Assembly (NCBI GenBank): GCA_963665765.1
Contig: OY762464.1
Coordinates: 558,001 to 622,000 of the forward strand
Direction: 5' to 3'
DNA: 64,000 nucleotides
DNA from: Bin76 sp963665765
Lineage (GTDB): Bacteria > Actinomycetota > Acidimicrobiia > Spongiisociales > ZC4RG35
Part shown: in pieces, positions 17,303 through 25,870 of the stretch
Numbering within the stretch: position 1 is the first letter of the stretch
How the letters are laid out: each line of letters opens with the position of its first letter
Notes under the pieces: model-generated
Database searches by the model: none
The model's input: the letters and a program-made list of their open reading frames with translations, nothing else
What the model was told of the DNA's origin: nothing
Program-made: the position numbers and the translations under genes

Positions 17303-18304
17303 ATGAACCGTTGGCCGGCGGACCGGGAGGCGGTGGTCCGCCTGGTCGCCAGCATCCTCGGTTCCGCCGATTTCGCGCCGGAGGACACCTTCCGGACCTC
17401 CGTGACCCGCTTCGCCGAACTGGCCCAGTCCTACCGGGAACTGTTGGCCATCATGGGCTGGGACCTCCCCGGACCGGGGGAAAGCACTCTGCTCCGTTCG
17501 ACCTTGCTCCAACACCCCGAGGTGACCGAGGCGCCCCGGCTGGCGCAGGAAGTCCGTTCGGCGCTCGGTTGGGGCGAGGGACCGATCGCCGATCACCTCC
17601 TGGCCCTGGCCGCTCAACACGCCCTGGTGTTTCGCCTCCCTCTGGGAGAACAGCACTCGGGGTTCTTCTTCAACCATCGGTCTATCGGATTCTGTGCGGT
17701 GGTGAATTCCCAACTGGACCTTGGTCGTCATCTCTTTGCACTGGCCGCCCAACTGGGCCATGCCTTCTGCCACTCACACCTCCGAGACGCGTGGTTCTCG
17801 GTGCCCGACGGGCCCCATCAACGCTTCGCCGAGCGTTTCGCCGCCCAACTGCTGGTGCCCGACGCCGCCCTCCACAAAGCGGTGGGAAGCCTGGGCAAGG
17901 ACGTCGACCCCTCTCATCCGGTGATCGCCCTTCACCTGCAACGCATGTTCGGGGTGAGCTACGCGCTGGTGGCGGTCCGGCTCCGCCAGTCCCGTCTGAT
18001 CTCCGAGCAGTCATACCGGCAGATGGGGAAGGTCTCCCCCAGCGGAATGGCCCCTGGGCTGGGATACTCTCCCAACCCGGTGGACCGGGGCCGCGGCTCC
18101 AACCCTCCCCCTCTGGCCACCGCTCCCCGCCCCATGCTGCAACTGGTTTGCACCGCCCTAACCAAAGGGGTGCTTACCCCAATCCAGGCTGCCCGGGTCC
18201 TGGCAGTCCCCGCGGAGTCCGTGTCGGGGCTGGGCGAGTTTCCTCCCGTGGAGGAGTCGGAGTCGGCCATATGGGACGAAATGGACCGACTGGGCGGCTG
18301 GTAA
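17303..18304 (+). CDS. ImmA/IrrE-like metallopeptidase-fold protein with a degenerate active site
   Basis: This is a 333-residue protein. The middle resembles ImmA/IrrE peptidases: GFCAVVNSQLDLGRHLFALA leads into AQLGHAFCH at residues 149-157, and the downstream helix QRFAERFAAQLLVPDAAL matches the usual FAxxLLMP segment. In active members the first motif reads HELGH; here the first His is Ala149 and the catalytic Glu is Gln150, with only His153 kept. It should therefore not be an active zinc protease unless the site is built differently. The N-terminal 90 residues are not an obvious XRE-type helix-turn-helix, and a C-terminal extension of about 100 residues is of unknown nature. A regulatory or scaffold role is possible. 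It is transcribed alone. Confidence 0.65.
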   Translation: MNRWPADREAVVRLVASILGSADFAPEDTFRTSVTRFAELAQSYRELLAIMGWDLPGPGESTLLRSTLLQHPEVTEAPRLAQEVRSALGWGEGPIADHLLALAAQHALVFRLPLGEQHSGFFFNHRSIGFCAVVNSQLDLGRHLFALAAQLGHAFCHSHLRDAWFSVPDGPHQRFAERFAAQLLVPDAALHKAVGSLGKDVDPSHPVIALHLQRMFGVSYALVAVRLRQSRLISEQSYRQMGKVSPSGMAPGLGYSPNPVDRGRGSNPPPLATAPRPMLQLVCTALTKGVLTPIQAARVLAVPAESVSGLGEFPPVEESESAIWDEMDRLGGW

Positions 18305-18517
18305 AGGCAAAGCCACAGCCCACTCAGAGATCCCAAGACCCCTGGGGTCGGTGACCCCTAGGTGAAGAAGTCTCCCATGAACATGGCAAAGGCCACGCCC
18401 GGGAGGGAAGGGCAGGGCCACTCCTCATGGGAAGCCTTGGAGAAAATTGAGCCGGAATGTCTCTCTTTGTCCCCGGGGATCCTATTAGCCTGCCGTTCAA
18501 AGAAGGGGGGTCCTTGA

Positions 18518-18781
18518 ATGGCTGTAAAACTTGAGGAAGCTCGGAGGGAAGCTACCCGTAACTTTGAAGTTTTCCAAGAGAAACTTCCCAAGCTCCTAGA
18601 GACCGAGCGTGGCAAGTGGGCTCTATTACATCACGCGGAACTGATAGCCATCTTCGACACATACGAGGAAGCAGGTCAGGCAGCAGGCAGGCTATACCCC
18701 GACGATGTGTACTCCATGCAGGAAATCACTGACCAGATAGTGGACCTCGGATGGTTTTCCCGTGCCCCAGTTACGCGGTGA
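18518..18781 (+). CDS. Small protein of unknown function, partner of the retropepsin-like gene
   Basis: This 87-residue cytoplasmic protein begins with a charged helix (KLEEARREATRNFEVFQEKL). A strand-rich part follows (GKWALLHHAELIAIFDTYEEA), resembling small proteins annotated as DUF5678-like. Its end overlaps the start of the retropepsin-like gene by 20 bp in another frame, so the two are almost certainly a translationally coupled pair. No catalytic motif is visible. Confidence 0.65.
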   Translation: MAVKLEEARREATRNFEVFQEKLPKLLETERGKWALLHHAELIAIFDTYEEAGQAAGRLYPDDVYSMQEITDQIVDLGWFSRAPVTR

Positions 18782-19178
18782 TTATGACCTTCTAAGGGGA
18801 CCCTGCCTACAAATCGCCATCCAAAACCCTGAATGGGATGCCCGATGGGAAAACCGCGTAGATGGACTCACCGCCCTGTTTGACACCGGCGCATCTCACA
18901 CATCCGTTTCGCAGCAGATCATCGATCTTTTGGCGGTGCTACCCACAGGCATCACTCTCATATCAGGGGTCACCGGGACAGCAGATGTCTACACCTACGA
19001 TGTCAGGCTGCTGTTGACCTCAACTGATCAACAACGCTTTGCCCATACCTTGAGAGTGCCCACTTTCGATTCCAGTCCCCTTGGTGTGGATGTGCTCATT
19101 GGGCGAGACATCCTTTCCAACGGCACTTTCATCATGGACAATGCCAGCTTCTTCACCTTCACCTGGCACCTGCCCTAA
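18762..19178 (+). CDS. Retropepsin-like aspartic protease-fold protein
   Basis: This 138-residue protein starts with GTG inside the preceding gene. It has the single aspartic protease motif ALFDTGASHTSVS (Asp41-Thr-Gly) and a later GVDVLIGRDILSNG, the hydrophobic-Gly-Arg-Asp segment typical of retropepsin-like domains. A single lobe of this size would work as a homodimer. There is no signal peptide or membrane segment. Substrates of bacterial stand-alone retropepsin-like proteins are mostly unknown. The GTG start is dictated by the coupling overlap; no later start retains the first strand. Confidence 0.72.
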   Translation: MPQLRGDYDLLRGPCLQIAIQNPEWDARWENRVDGLTALFDTGASHTSVSQQIIDLLAVLPTGITLISGVTGTADVYTYDVRLLLTSTDQQRFAHTLRVPTFDSSPLGVDVLIGRDILSNGTFIMDNASFFTFTWHLP

Positions 19179-19324
19179 GGCGGGACTGCCCATCATGCTC
19201 CTGAGAAGCCATTGGTCCGACACTGCTATCACCCATCAAGCGATGGACCTCACGTCGTTTTCTCCACCCGCACACCGGACCCACCCGTGGATTGAGGACA
19301 GGCGCTCTTGACCACTGATCGCTG

Positions 19325-19352
19325 TTGTGATATTTTGTCACATTCCTAAGAT
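19325..19352 (+). promoter_or_regulatory. Possible hyuA promoter with a dyad in the spacer
   Basis: TTGTGA (19325-19330) and TAAGAT (19347-19352) are separated by 16 bases and could be -35 and -10 elements for hyuAB, 107 bp before its start. TGTGA and TCACA (19326-19330, 19338-19342) form an inverted repeat with a 7-base spacer lying within the promoter, where a repressor could block polymerase. The binding protein is not known. Confidence 0.35.
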
Positions 19353-19458
19353 ACGGCTCTATGTCGCTTCGATCCTTTGATTCCCAGCGCCGGCCCGGAT
19401 TGGCCGTCGACGGGAGAACGACCACCGGCCAGGAGGCGAATCCGAGGCTTACCTTCGC

Positions 19459-21570
19459 ATGAGCGCTTCCGGCCCCCGGCCGCCAGAGGAGTTACGAATC
19501 GGCGTTGACGTGGGAGGGACCTTCACAGATGTGGTGGTTACCAGCACGAGCGGTGACATCTACACATTCAAGCTGCTTTCCACCCCACAGGACTTCAGCG
19601 AAGGAGTGGTCGAGGGGATCCGCGAGATCATCGATTCACACGGCGTCGAGCCAGCCGGCACCCGCGATGTGGTGCATGGAAGCACCGTGGCGACCAATGC
19701 CATTCTCGAACGAAAGGGCGCCCTCACGGGTTTGTTGACCACGGCCGGGTTCACCGATGTCCTCGAGTTGCGAAGACTGCGTGTTCCAAAGCTTTACGAC
19801 ATGACCTGGCAGAAACCGGCGCCGCTGGTGGAGCGCTCGATGCGTCTGGAGGTCATCGAACGAGTCGGCGTTGACGGCCAGGTGGTCACCGCACTCGATC
19901 TCGATGACGCCCGACAGAAGGTGGAGGCGCTCGTCGAACTCGGGGTGGAGTCGATTGCCGTGTGCCTAATCCACTCGTATGCAAATCCCTCGCACGAAAC
20001 CGCCATCGGCGAGTTGCTCGCCAAGGACCACCCCGATGTCTGGACCTCGCTTTCACACCGGGTTTTACCGGTGATTCGCGAGTACGAGAGAACCAGCACG
20101 ACGGTGCTCAACGCCTACGTCAGACCGGTGGTCGCCTCCTACCTTGAGGCCCTGCGGGGAAAGCTCAACGCGTTGGGCGTCGCCGCCCCATTGCTCATCA
20201 TGCAGTCCAATGGCGGCGTCATGACCAGCGAAGCTGCCGCTGAGCGACCAGCCTACGTAGTGGAGTCCGGTCCCGCCGCCGGGGTGATCGCGTCCAGTGG
20301 GCTGGCCCGATCGTTGGGGGTGGACAAGGCCATCACGTTCGATATGGGCGGCACCACCGCCAAGACCGCCCTGGTGGAGGATGGCGAACCGCATTTCACC
20401 GCCGAATTCGAGGTGGCGTCGGCGATGTCCGCCGGTAGCCGCTTGAGAAGCGGTGGCGGCTACGCCCTGAGTGTGCCCTTCATCGACCTCGCCGAGGTCG
20501 GAGCGGGGGGTGGCAGCATCGTTTGGATCGATTCCGCCGGTGCTCCCAAGGTTGGCCCCTCTTCGGCCGGCGCGCTGCCCGGTCCGGTGTGTTACGGCAA
20601 AGGTGGCGACCAGCCTACGGTCACCGACGCCAACCTGTTGCTCGGGTATCTGAACCCCGAGGGTCTGCTGGACGGAGCGGTGAAACTGGATGTTGCCAGA
20701 GCCCGAACCGTGTTCGAGAACAAGGTGGCCGCTCCCCTGGGTCTCGATGTTCCGGTCGCCGCCTATGGCGCCCATCTGATCGCCAACGCCAGCATGATCC
20801 GGGCGATCAAATCCGTTTCGGTTCAGCGGGGCCGGGACCCGCGCGACTTCACCCTGATCGCGTTCGGGGGCAGCGGGCCCGTCCATGCCGTGGGAATCGC
20901 TCAGGAACTGGGCATCAAACGGGTAATCGTGCCGCCCCAACCCGGGGTTTTCTCGGCCGTCGGACTTCTGGAGGCCCGGCTCGAATTCCATGCCAAGAAA
21001 ACCTACCTGCGGCGCACCTCCGGCCTGTCCCGCGAGGAATTGCAATCGGAGATCGGCGAACTGGAGGCACAGGCACGGGAGGGCGTGGGGCATAAGAGCC
21101 TGCAGACCGTGTCCTTCGAATTCGAACCCTGGGTGGAGATGCGCTACGTGGGTCAGGGTTTTGAACTTCCCGTAAGGATGCCCCCGTTTGTCGACGACTG
21201 GTCATCATGGTTGGAGGAACTGGACGGGGCGTTCGACGATCAGCACCAGAACACCTACGGTCACCGCACCAACAACCCCACCGAGATCGTGCAACTGCTG
21301 GTGGTGATACGTGAATTGAATCCGCCCGGCGTACCGGCGAGCAACCGGCCCGACTCGCAACCGGATGAGTCGCGCCAACGGGAAGTGTTCTTCGGCGAGG
21401 CCATCGGCCTGTTGCCCACGCCGGTGATCCGCCGCGGCGATCTCACCCCCGCACCCAGAGAATCGCCGCTCATCATCGAGGACTACGACGCCACCACGGT
21501 GGTCCCTCCCGGTTACCGAGTCTTCCGAGACCGGTCTTGGAATGTGTTCATTGAGGAGGGTTCGTCATGA
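19459..21570 (+). CDS. hyuA: Hydantoinase/oxoprolinase family protein, HyuA-type subunit
   Basis: This 703-residue ATP-dependent subunit belongs to the hydantoinase/oxoprolinase/acetone carboxylase family. The N-terminal ASKHA-type ATPase domain shows RIGVDVGGTFTDVVV (residues about 13-27), then VVHGSTVATNAILERKGA, with FDMGGTTAKTALV near residue 295. The C-terminal end matches the family's beta domain (WNVFIEEGSS). It overlaps the B subunit by ATGA. In characterised members the pair hydrolyses N-methylhydantoin, 5-oxoproline or related lactams using ATP; this sequence alone does not say which. Confidence 0.92.
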   Translation: MSASGPRPPEELRIGVDVGGTFTDVVVTSTSGDIYTFKLLSTPQDFSEGVVEGIREIIDSHGVEPAGTRDVVHGSTVATNAILERKGALTGLLTTAGFTDVLELRRLRVPKLYDMTWQKPAPLVERSMRLEVIERVGVDGQVVTALDLDDARQKVEALVELGVESIAVCLIHSYANPSHETAIGELLAKDHPDVWTSLSHRVLPVIREYERTSTTVLNAYVRPVVASYLEALRGKLNALGVAAPLLIMQSNGGVMTSEAAAERPAYVVESGPAAGVIASSGLARSLGVDKAITFDMGGTTAKTALVEDGEPHFTAEFEVASAMSAGSRLRSGGGYALSVPFIDLAEVGAGGGSIVWIDSAGAPKVGPSSAGALPGPVCYGKGGDQPTVTDANLLLGYLNPEGLLDGAVKLDVARARTVFENKVAAPLGLDVPVAAYGAHLIANASMIRAIKSVSVQRGRDPRDFTLIAFGGSGPVHAVGIAQELGIKRVIVPPQPGVFSAVGLLEARLEFHAKKTYLRRTSGLSREELQSEIGELEAQAREGVGHKSLQTVSFEFEPWVEMRYVGQGFELPVRMPPFVDDWSSWLEELDGAFDDQHQNTYGHRTNNPTEIVQLLVVIRELNPPGVPASNRPDSQPDESRQREVFFGEAIGLLPTPVIRRGDLTPAPRESPLIIEDYDATTVVPPGYRVFRDRSWNVFIEEGSS

Positions 21571-23408
21571 CCGCCGCCCCATCCGGAGGAACAGCCGCCA
21601 TCGAGCGGGAACTGATCCGCGAAGGTCTGGCGGCGATATGCGAAGAGATGGCGGTGAGTGTCCTGCGGACTTCACATTCGGAGACGGTGAAGAGCGCCAT
21701 GGACTTCTCCACAGCCTTGTGTGACGAAACCGGACAGATAATCGCACAAGGAGTCACCCTGCCCAACCAACTCGGCGCCCTTCCGGAGGCGGTGGCGGCG
21801 ATTCTGAGGCGTTTCCGGGGAGATTTCCATCCGGGCGACGTGGCCATGGTCAACGATCCGTTCGACGGCGGCATGCACCTTCCCGACATCTTCGTGGTGC
21901 GTCCCGTCTACTTTGACTCCGAGTTCGTGGGACTGGTGGCGACGGTGGCCCACCACGCCGATCTGGGTGGAATGGTTGCCGGGAGCATGTCGCCCTATGC
22001 GGAGGAGTGCTTCCAGGAGGGCCTTCGCATCCCGCCGGTGAAGCTGTATTCGCGGGGAAGGCGGGAGGAGGGGGTGTTCGCCCTGCTGGGCGCCAACACC
22101 CGGGTGCCGGACATCGTCCTGGGAGACTTCGACGCGCAGTTGGTGGCGTGCGCGACCGGCGTGAAGGCCTTCGATCAGATGATCCGCCGGTATGGGCTGG
22201 CGGAGTTCAGAGCTCACGTGGCGGCACTGTTGGACTACACGGAGATGCTCACCAGACAGGAGATCAGAACCTTCCCGGAGGGGACCTATTCCTATATCGA
22301 CTATCTGGATGACGACGGCGTCCGCAACGACCCGGTGCCCATAGCGGTGTCCATCGAGATCCGCGACGGCGGAGTCACCCTCGACTTCACGGGAAGTTCG
22401 CCCCAGGTCCGGTCCTCTCTGAACAACACCCTGTCGTTCACGAACTCGAATACCTACGCGGCGATGCGCACCCTGTTGCGGTCCGACATTCCCAACAACG
22501 CCGGGTTCTTCCGGCCGATCACGGTCAAGGCACCGCGGGGATGCATCCTCAACTGTGTCCTCCCGGCCGCTACCGGAACCCGCGGACTGACCGGTTTCCG
22601 GGTCATGGACGCCATCTTCGGCGCCCTGGCGCCCGCTCTCCCCGACCGGGTGATGGGCGCCTCCGACGGCGGGCTGTCGCTGGTGACGGTGGGAGGTGTG
22701 AGACCGGGCGGCGAGCGGTTCTCGGTGGTGGAACTGATTTCCGGGGCATGGGGCGGCCAGTCTCTTGGTGACGGCGAAGACGGCGTGCCGAACATCGGCG
22801 CCAACGTGAGCAACATCCCCGTCGAGATGCTCGAATCGTCCCTTCCCGTCCGAGTCGATCACTACGGCTATGTTCCCGACACAGGAGGCGCGGGCCTTCA
22901 CCGCGGTGGACTCTCGCTTCAGCGCGAGTACACGTTTTTGCAGGAATGCGACCTGAGCGTCCGTTCCGACCGAGCCACGATCTGGCCCTACGGGATCGGC
23001 GCCGGGCGGCCCGGCACACCTTCGGAAAACCGTCTCGGCACAGAAGGCCGGGAGACGCCCATGCCGTCGAAGTTCTCCCAGCGGGTTACCGCCGGGACTC
23101 GTCTGATTCACCGCACCGCCGGCGCCGGTGGCTGGGGAGACCCCCTCGACCGGGACATGCAGCTGGTTGCAACCGATGTTCGCAACGGAATCCTGTCAAC
23201 CGAGCGGGCGTTCACCGAATACGCAGTCGTATTCAACCCGGACACGGCCCAGGTCGACCCGGATGCCACCCAAGCAGAGCGGACAGCACGCCGCGCCAGG
23301 TCCGAAGAGGACACCACGACCCCGGTCGCTCCATCGAAACCAACTCCCCTGGAAAACCGAATCAGCGATGGACTGCGAGTATCGGGGAAAATCTTGCCTC
23401 ATCGTTGA
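21567..23408 (+). CDS. hyuB: Hydantoinase/oxoprolinase family protein, HyuB-type subunit
   Basis: This is the 613-residue B subunit. Landmarks are IERELIREGLAAICEEMAVS near the N terminus, then SAMDFSTALCDETGQIIAQG, GDVAMVNDPFDGGMHLPDIF and, late, YVPDTGGAGLHRGGLSLQRE followed by RTAGAGGWGDP. All are standard for HyuB. The last 40 or so residues are a poorly conserved tail, part of whose DNA recurs about 1.3 kb downstream (see repeats). With HyuA it forms the ATP-dependent cyclic amide hydrolase. Confidence 0.92.
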   Translation: MTAAPSGGTAAIERELIREGLAAICEEMAVSVLRTSHSETVKSAMDFSTALCDETGQIIAQGVTLPNQLGALPEAVAAILRRFRGDFHPGDVAMVNDPFDGGMHLPDIFVVRPVYFDSEFVGLVATVAHHADLGGMVAGSMSPYAEECFQEGLRIPPVKLYSRGRREEGVFALLGANTRVPDIVLGDFDAQLVACATGVKAFDQMIRRYGLAEFRAHVAALLDYTEMLTRQEIRTFPEGTYSYIDYLDDDGVRNDPVPIAVSIEIRDGGVTLDFTGSSPQVRSSLNNTLSFTNSNTYAAMRTLLRSDIPNNAGFFRPITVKAPRGCILNCVLPAATGTRGLTGFRVMDAIFGALAPALPDRVMGASDGGLSLVTVGGVRPGGERFSVVELISGAWGGQSLGDGEDGVPNIGANVSNIPVEMLESSLPVRVDHYGYVPDTGGAGLHRGGLSLQREYTFLQECDLSVRSDRATIWPYGIGAGRPGTPSENRLGTEGRETPMPSKFSQRVTAGTRLIHRTAGAGGWGDPLDRDMQLVATDVRNGILSTERAFTEYAVVFNPDTAQVDPDATQAERTARRARSEEDTTTPVAPSKPTPLENRISDGLRVSGKILPHR

Positions 23409-23439
23409 CAGCCCGTCATTTGCGACCAGGCGCCGGTCG
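23297..23439 (+). repeat. Imperfect direct repeat, copy 1 (hyuB 3' end)
   Basis: This stretch covers the 3' end of hyuB and 31 bp beyond. It recurs imperfectly at 24594-24733. Shared anchors are a caggtccgaagagga-like start, CCCCGGTC followed by CTCCATCG in the middle, a run around GGAAAATCTTGCCTCATCG, and a GCGCCGGTCG-like end. The segment between the copies carries hicA and two small genes. Confidence 0.65.
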
Positions 23440-23572
23440 TCTACACCCAGCATCCTCACATCGTGCACATGGCGGGTGAAAGCGCCGTGGCCAAATCGTT
23501 CTTCTCCACCTGCCCCATTCGAGCGCCTCAACGACTGACAGCACCAGGGGCCTATACTCGCGGAGATTAGCC

Positions 23573-23845
23573 TTGACCCTCCCAAACCCGCACCACAGCC
23601 GTGTTCCTTTGTCGGAATACCCGTCACTAAAGGGAGCACAGGCTGTGAAAGTGCTGATAAGGGCAGGGTATAGGCGAGTCAGACAGAAAGGTTCGCACGT
23701 CTTTTTCAGAGCCGATAGTGGAGGTTTTGTCTTCGCTGTGCACCCAGGTAGGACGCTTGACCCTAAAATGCTTCGTAAGGCTCTGGAGTCAACAGGAATG
23801 AGTCCATCAGAGATACGCCGCGTGTTGCCCGGACGGCATAGATGA
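23573..23845 (+). CDS. hicA: HicA-type mRNA interferase toxin without an adjacent HicB
   Basis: This 90-residue protein has the HicA double-stranded RNA-binding-like fold. SLKGAQAVKVLIRAGYRRVR is the first helix and strand, KGSHVFFR holds the catalytic His (His42), and FVFAVHPGRTLDPKMLRKAL matches the usual VPVHPGKELKPGTLRKIL-like segment. TTG at 23573 is used as start because GGAG lies 7 bases before it; another TTG at 23609 would also leave a complete domain. HicA toxins cleave mRNA and are normally paired with HicB. The following gene does not look like HicB, so the partner is missing, unrecognised or replaced. Confidence 0.78.
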   Translation: MTLPNPHHSRVPLSEYPSLKGAQAVKVLIRAGYRRVRQKGSHVFFRADSGGFVFAVHPGRTLDPKMLRKALESTGMSPSEIRRVLPGRHR

Positions 23846-23854
23846 GGAGATGGC

Positions 23855-24136
23855 ATGTCCCACCATATGCAAATCTGGAACTGGCCCGAGGAGGGCGGCT
23901 CCCGCACATGGGGAGCTATGAGTACAACGCTCCGCTTTGGAGCTACAGCCGAGAGCTTGCCTGCCCTCTTTGAGATTATAGAAGATTTCCTAGGGTGGTC
24001 AGAAAACGCAGGAATTGCAGTCGCGTACATTTATACGCCTCAATACTCTGACGCTATCGAGATCGCTACGGAGTGCGACAGTTCACCCACGTCAAACCCT
24101 GCGATATTCTGGGACCGGAGGGTGTCGGCCGCATGA
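23855..24136 (+). CDS. Small protein of unknown function downstream of hicA
   Basis: This is a 93-residue protein starting 9 bp after hicA and ending in an ATGA overlap with the next gene, so it is part of a three-gene unit. It is rich in Trp and acidic residues (WNWPEEGGSRTW, LFEIIEDFLGWSE). I do not recognise a family. Its position would suit an antitoxin, but the HicB-type partial RNase H fold and DNA-binding domain are not evident. Confidence 0.5.
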   Translation: MSHHMQIWNWPEEGGSRTWGAMSTTLRFGATAESLPALFEIIEDFLGWSENAGIAVAYIYTPQYSDAIEIATECDSSPTSNPAIFWDRRVSAA

Positions 24137-24525
24137 TCATACGGGCTGCATTCCTCTGCGACCATGCATCGGTCCGGGACAATGTGTTGTTCGCCGTCGC
24201 TGCAGGTGTAACCCGTACACGCCAAGACTCTTTTCCTGCCCCCAACCCATTCATGCTGGCGTTGTTATTGGAACTAGATGAATCGGAGACGGACAAGGAG
24301 CACAGTATCCAGCTAGGCATAGCCGCCCAAGGCGAGAATCCTTTTGCTCAAGTTAGAGTTATGTTAACTGTTCGCCAAGGGCTTCACCCTATGATGGTCC
24401 CCTTATCAGTATCAATGAGTAACGTTGCTATTGAAAAACCGGGGAATTATCAAGTGTCGATTGTCATAAACGCCGACAACGATCTAATCCCTCCCCTGTC
24501 CTTCGTCGTTGAAAAAAAGAGTTGA
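24133..24525 (+). CDS. DUF6941-like small protein
   Basis: This 130-residue protein starts at the ATG of an ATGA overlap; a frame extending 60 bp further upstream would run into the previous gene. The start MIIRAAFLCDHASVRDNVLF followed by AVAAGVTRTRQDSFPAPNPF resembles proteins of the DUF6941 type (an LCDxAxV segment, then a G-R-I-like segment, then an all-beta body). The rest is alternating strands ending in LSFVVEKKS. No signal peptide or catalytic residues are visible. Function unknown. Confidence 0.55.
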   Translation: MIIRAAFLCDHASVRDNVLFAVAAGVTRTRQDSFPAPNPFMLALLLELDESETDKEHSIQLGIAAQGENPFAQVRVMLTVRQGLHPMMVPLSVSMSNVAIEKPGNYQVSIVINADNDLIPPLSFVVEKKS

Positions 24526-24593
24526 GCAGAAAACCACCGACAGGCCGAGATGGGAAGAGGGCGACATTGACCGGTTCAGGACGGGACCACCTT

Positions 24594-24733
24594 CAGGCCC
24601 GAAGAGGAAAGCATGACCAACACCCCGGTCTCTCCATCGGTGCCGACGCCCTAAAGGACCTAATCGGCACCACCAGGATCAGGAAAATCTTGCCTCATCG
24701 TTGACGGCCAGCCTCGCAACCAAGCGCCGATCG
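24594..24733 (+). repeat. Imperfect direct repeat, copy 2 (remnant of a hyuB-like tail)
   Basis: This second copy of the hyuB tail region lies after the hicA cassette. A frame through it ends in the same residues as HyuB (KILPHR then stop), while the preceding codons differ. It may be the relic of a second hyuB gene, or a duplication made when the cassette was inserted. Confidence 0.55.
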
Positions 24734-24736
24734 GCT

Positions 24737-25861
24737 TCAAGCTTGAACTATTCGTTGGCACGGGCGCATCGGCAGTAGCCGTGCGGGATTCTCGATGATG
24801 ATCTGTTTGATCACTTCGTTTGATATCCCTTTCTTGCGCATGAAGGGGATCACGTTCTCGAGGATGTGGTAGTAGCCGTGGCCGCCGTATTTGGTGGTCC
24901 GGTGTTTGGTGCAGATGTCTTGGGAAATGAGGAGGCGAGAAGCCAAATCACCTTCCAGCAGTTTCACGATCCGGTCCAGCCGTTGCGCGTCGCTGGGCAT
25001 ATCAAAGGGTGTCGCTCCGTAGAACGAGGATTCGGTGCCGAAGAGATCGAATTGGAGATAGCACCCCAGTTCTGCCAACTCCCAGAGTATGCGCATGTCC
25101 TGTACACGAAGACCGACATGTCCCATCACCACCCGACTCATGTCGGCGCCGGCATTGATAAGGAACTCGGCAACCTCCAATGGGGATTCCTGATCTCGGC
25201 CCGTGTGGGTGGTGATCGCTACACCGCACTCCTTTTGTACCTGAACTGCGGCAGCCAGGACGCGTTTCTCACGCTCTTCCAGCGGCCAGGTGCATCCAAC
25301 CTTGATGATGCCTGCCTTGATTGAGGTTTCCTCCCGCCTCTCCAGCCAGTCATCATGACCCTCGGTGGTGAACTGGACGCCGTTCAAGACCTCCGACCTC
25401 ATGATGTCGGCCAACTGCTCTTCGGTCTTGTTGTGTATGTGGGAAGGATGCGTATGGGCAACGTAAAACCCGGTGGACATGACTATGTGTACGCCGCTTG
25501 ACCGTGAGATCCGCGCCAAGCCGACCGGGTCCCGGCCAACACCTGGAGTCGTCACCTCAACGACCGCGCCACCCCCCCATTCTCGGTAAAGACGCATCTC
25601 ATCAGCAGCTGCTGGAATGTCTCCCAGCAGAAGGTTGTCATAGTGCTGGAAGTAGTTCCGCCGGATCCAGCTGAGATTGTCGAGCCGTATCGAGTCATAG
25701 GCTCGGGCCTTCCCGCTGGCCGTTTGGGGAGGCTCGAAGATGCTGGTGACGTCGACCAGGATGTGTTCATGCATCATGGTCGGGCCCAGTTGTTTGAGAT
25801 CCACCATTCCCAGCACGGTCTGGACCTGCCCGGGTGGCACTTGGTCTGTAGTTTCGCTCAT
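24737..25861 (-). CDS. Phosphotriesterase-like metal-dependent hydrolase
   Basis: This is a 374-residue amidohydrolase-fold enzyme of the phosphotriesterase-like family. The binuclear site can be followed: His31 and His33 in MMHEHI, the carboxylated Lys187 in GIIKVGC, His219 in ITTHTGRD, His248 in VMGHVGL and Asp315 in LISQDICTK. Relatives act as lactonases or phosphotriesterases, and some hydrolyse N-acyl amino acids. It is the last gene of the leftward arm of the divergent catabolic locus, 9 bp after the oxoamine synthase. A lactonase or amidase step in the same pathway is a reasonable inference. Confidence 0.88.
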   Translation of the reverse strand: MSETTDQVPPGQVQTVLGMVDLKQLGPTMMHEHILVDVTSIFEPPQTASGKARAYDSIRLDNLSWIRRNYFQHYDNLLLGDIPAAADEMRLYREWGGGAVVEVTTPGVGRDPVGLARISRSSGVHIVMSTGFYVAHTHPSHIHNKTEEQLADIMRSEVLNGVQFTTEGHDDWLERREETSIKAGIIKVGCTWPLEEREKRVLAAAVQVQKECGVAITTHTGRDQESPLEVAEFLINAGADMSRVVMGHVGLRVQDMRILWELAELGCYLQFDLFGTESSFYGATPFDMPSDAQRLDRIVKLLEGDLASRLLISQDICTKHRTTKYGGHGYYHILENVIPFMRKKGISNEVIKQIIIENPARLLPMRPCQRIVQA

Positions 25862-25870
25862 CGTTTCCCT

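Noticed and set aside
18341..18361. GGGGTC/GACCCC hairpin after the ImmA-like gene
   Set aside because: The stem is only 6 bp with a 3-base loop and no T-run; too weak to call a terminator in GC-rich DNA.
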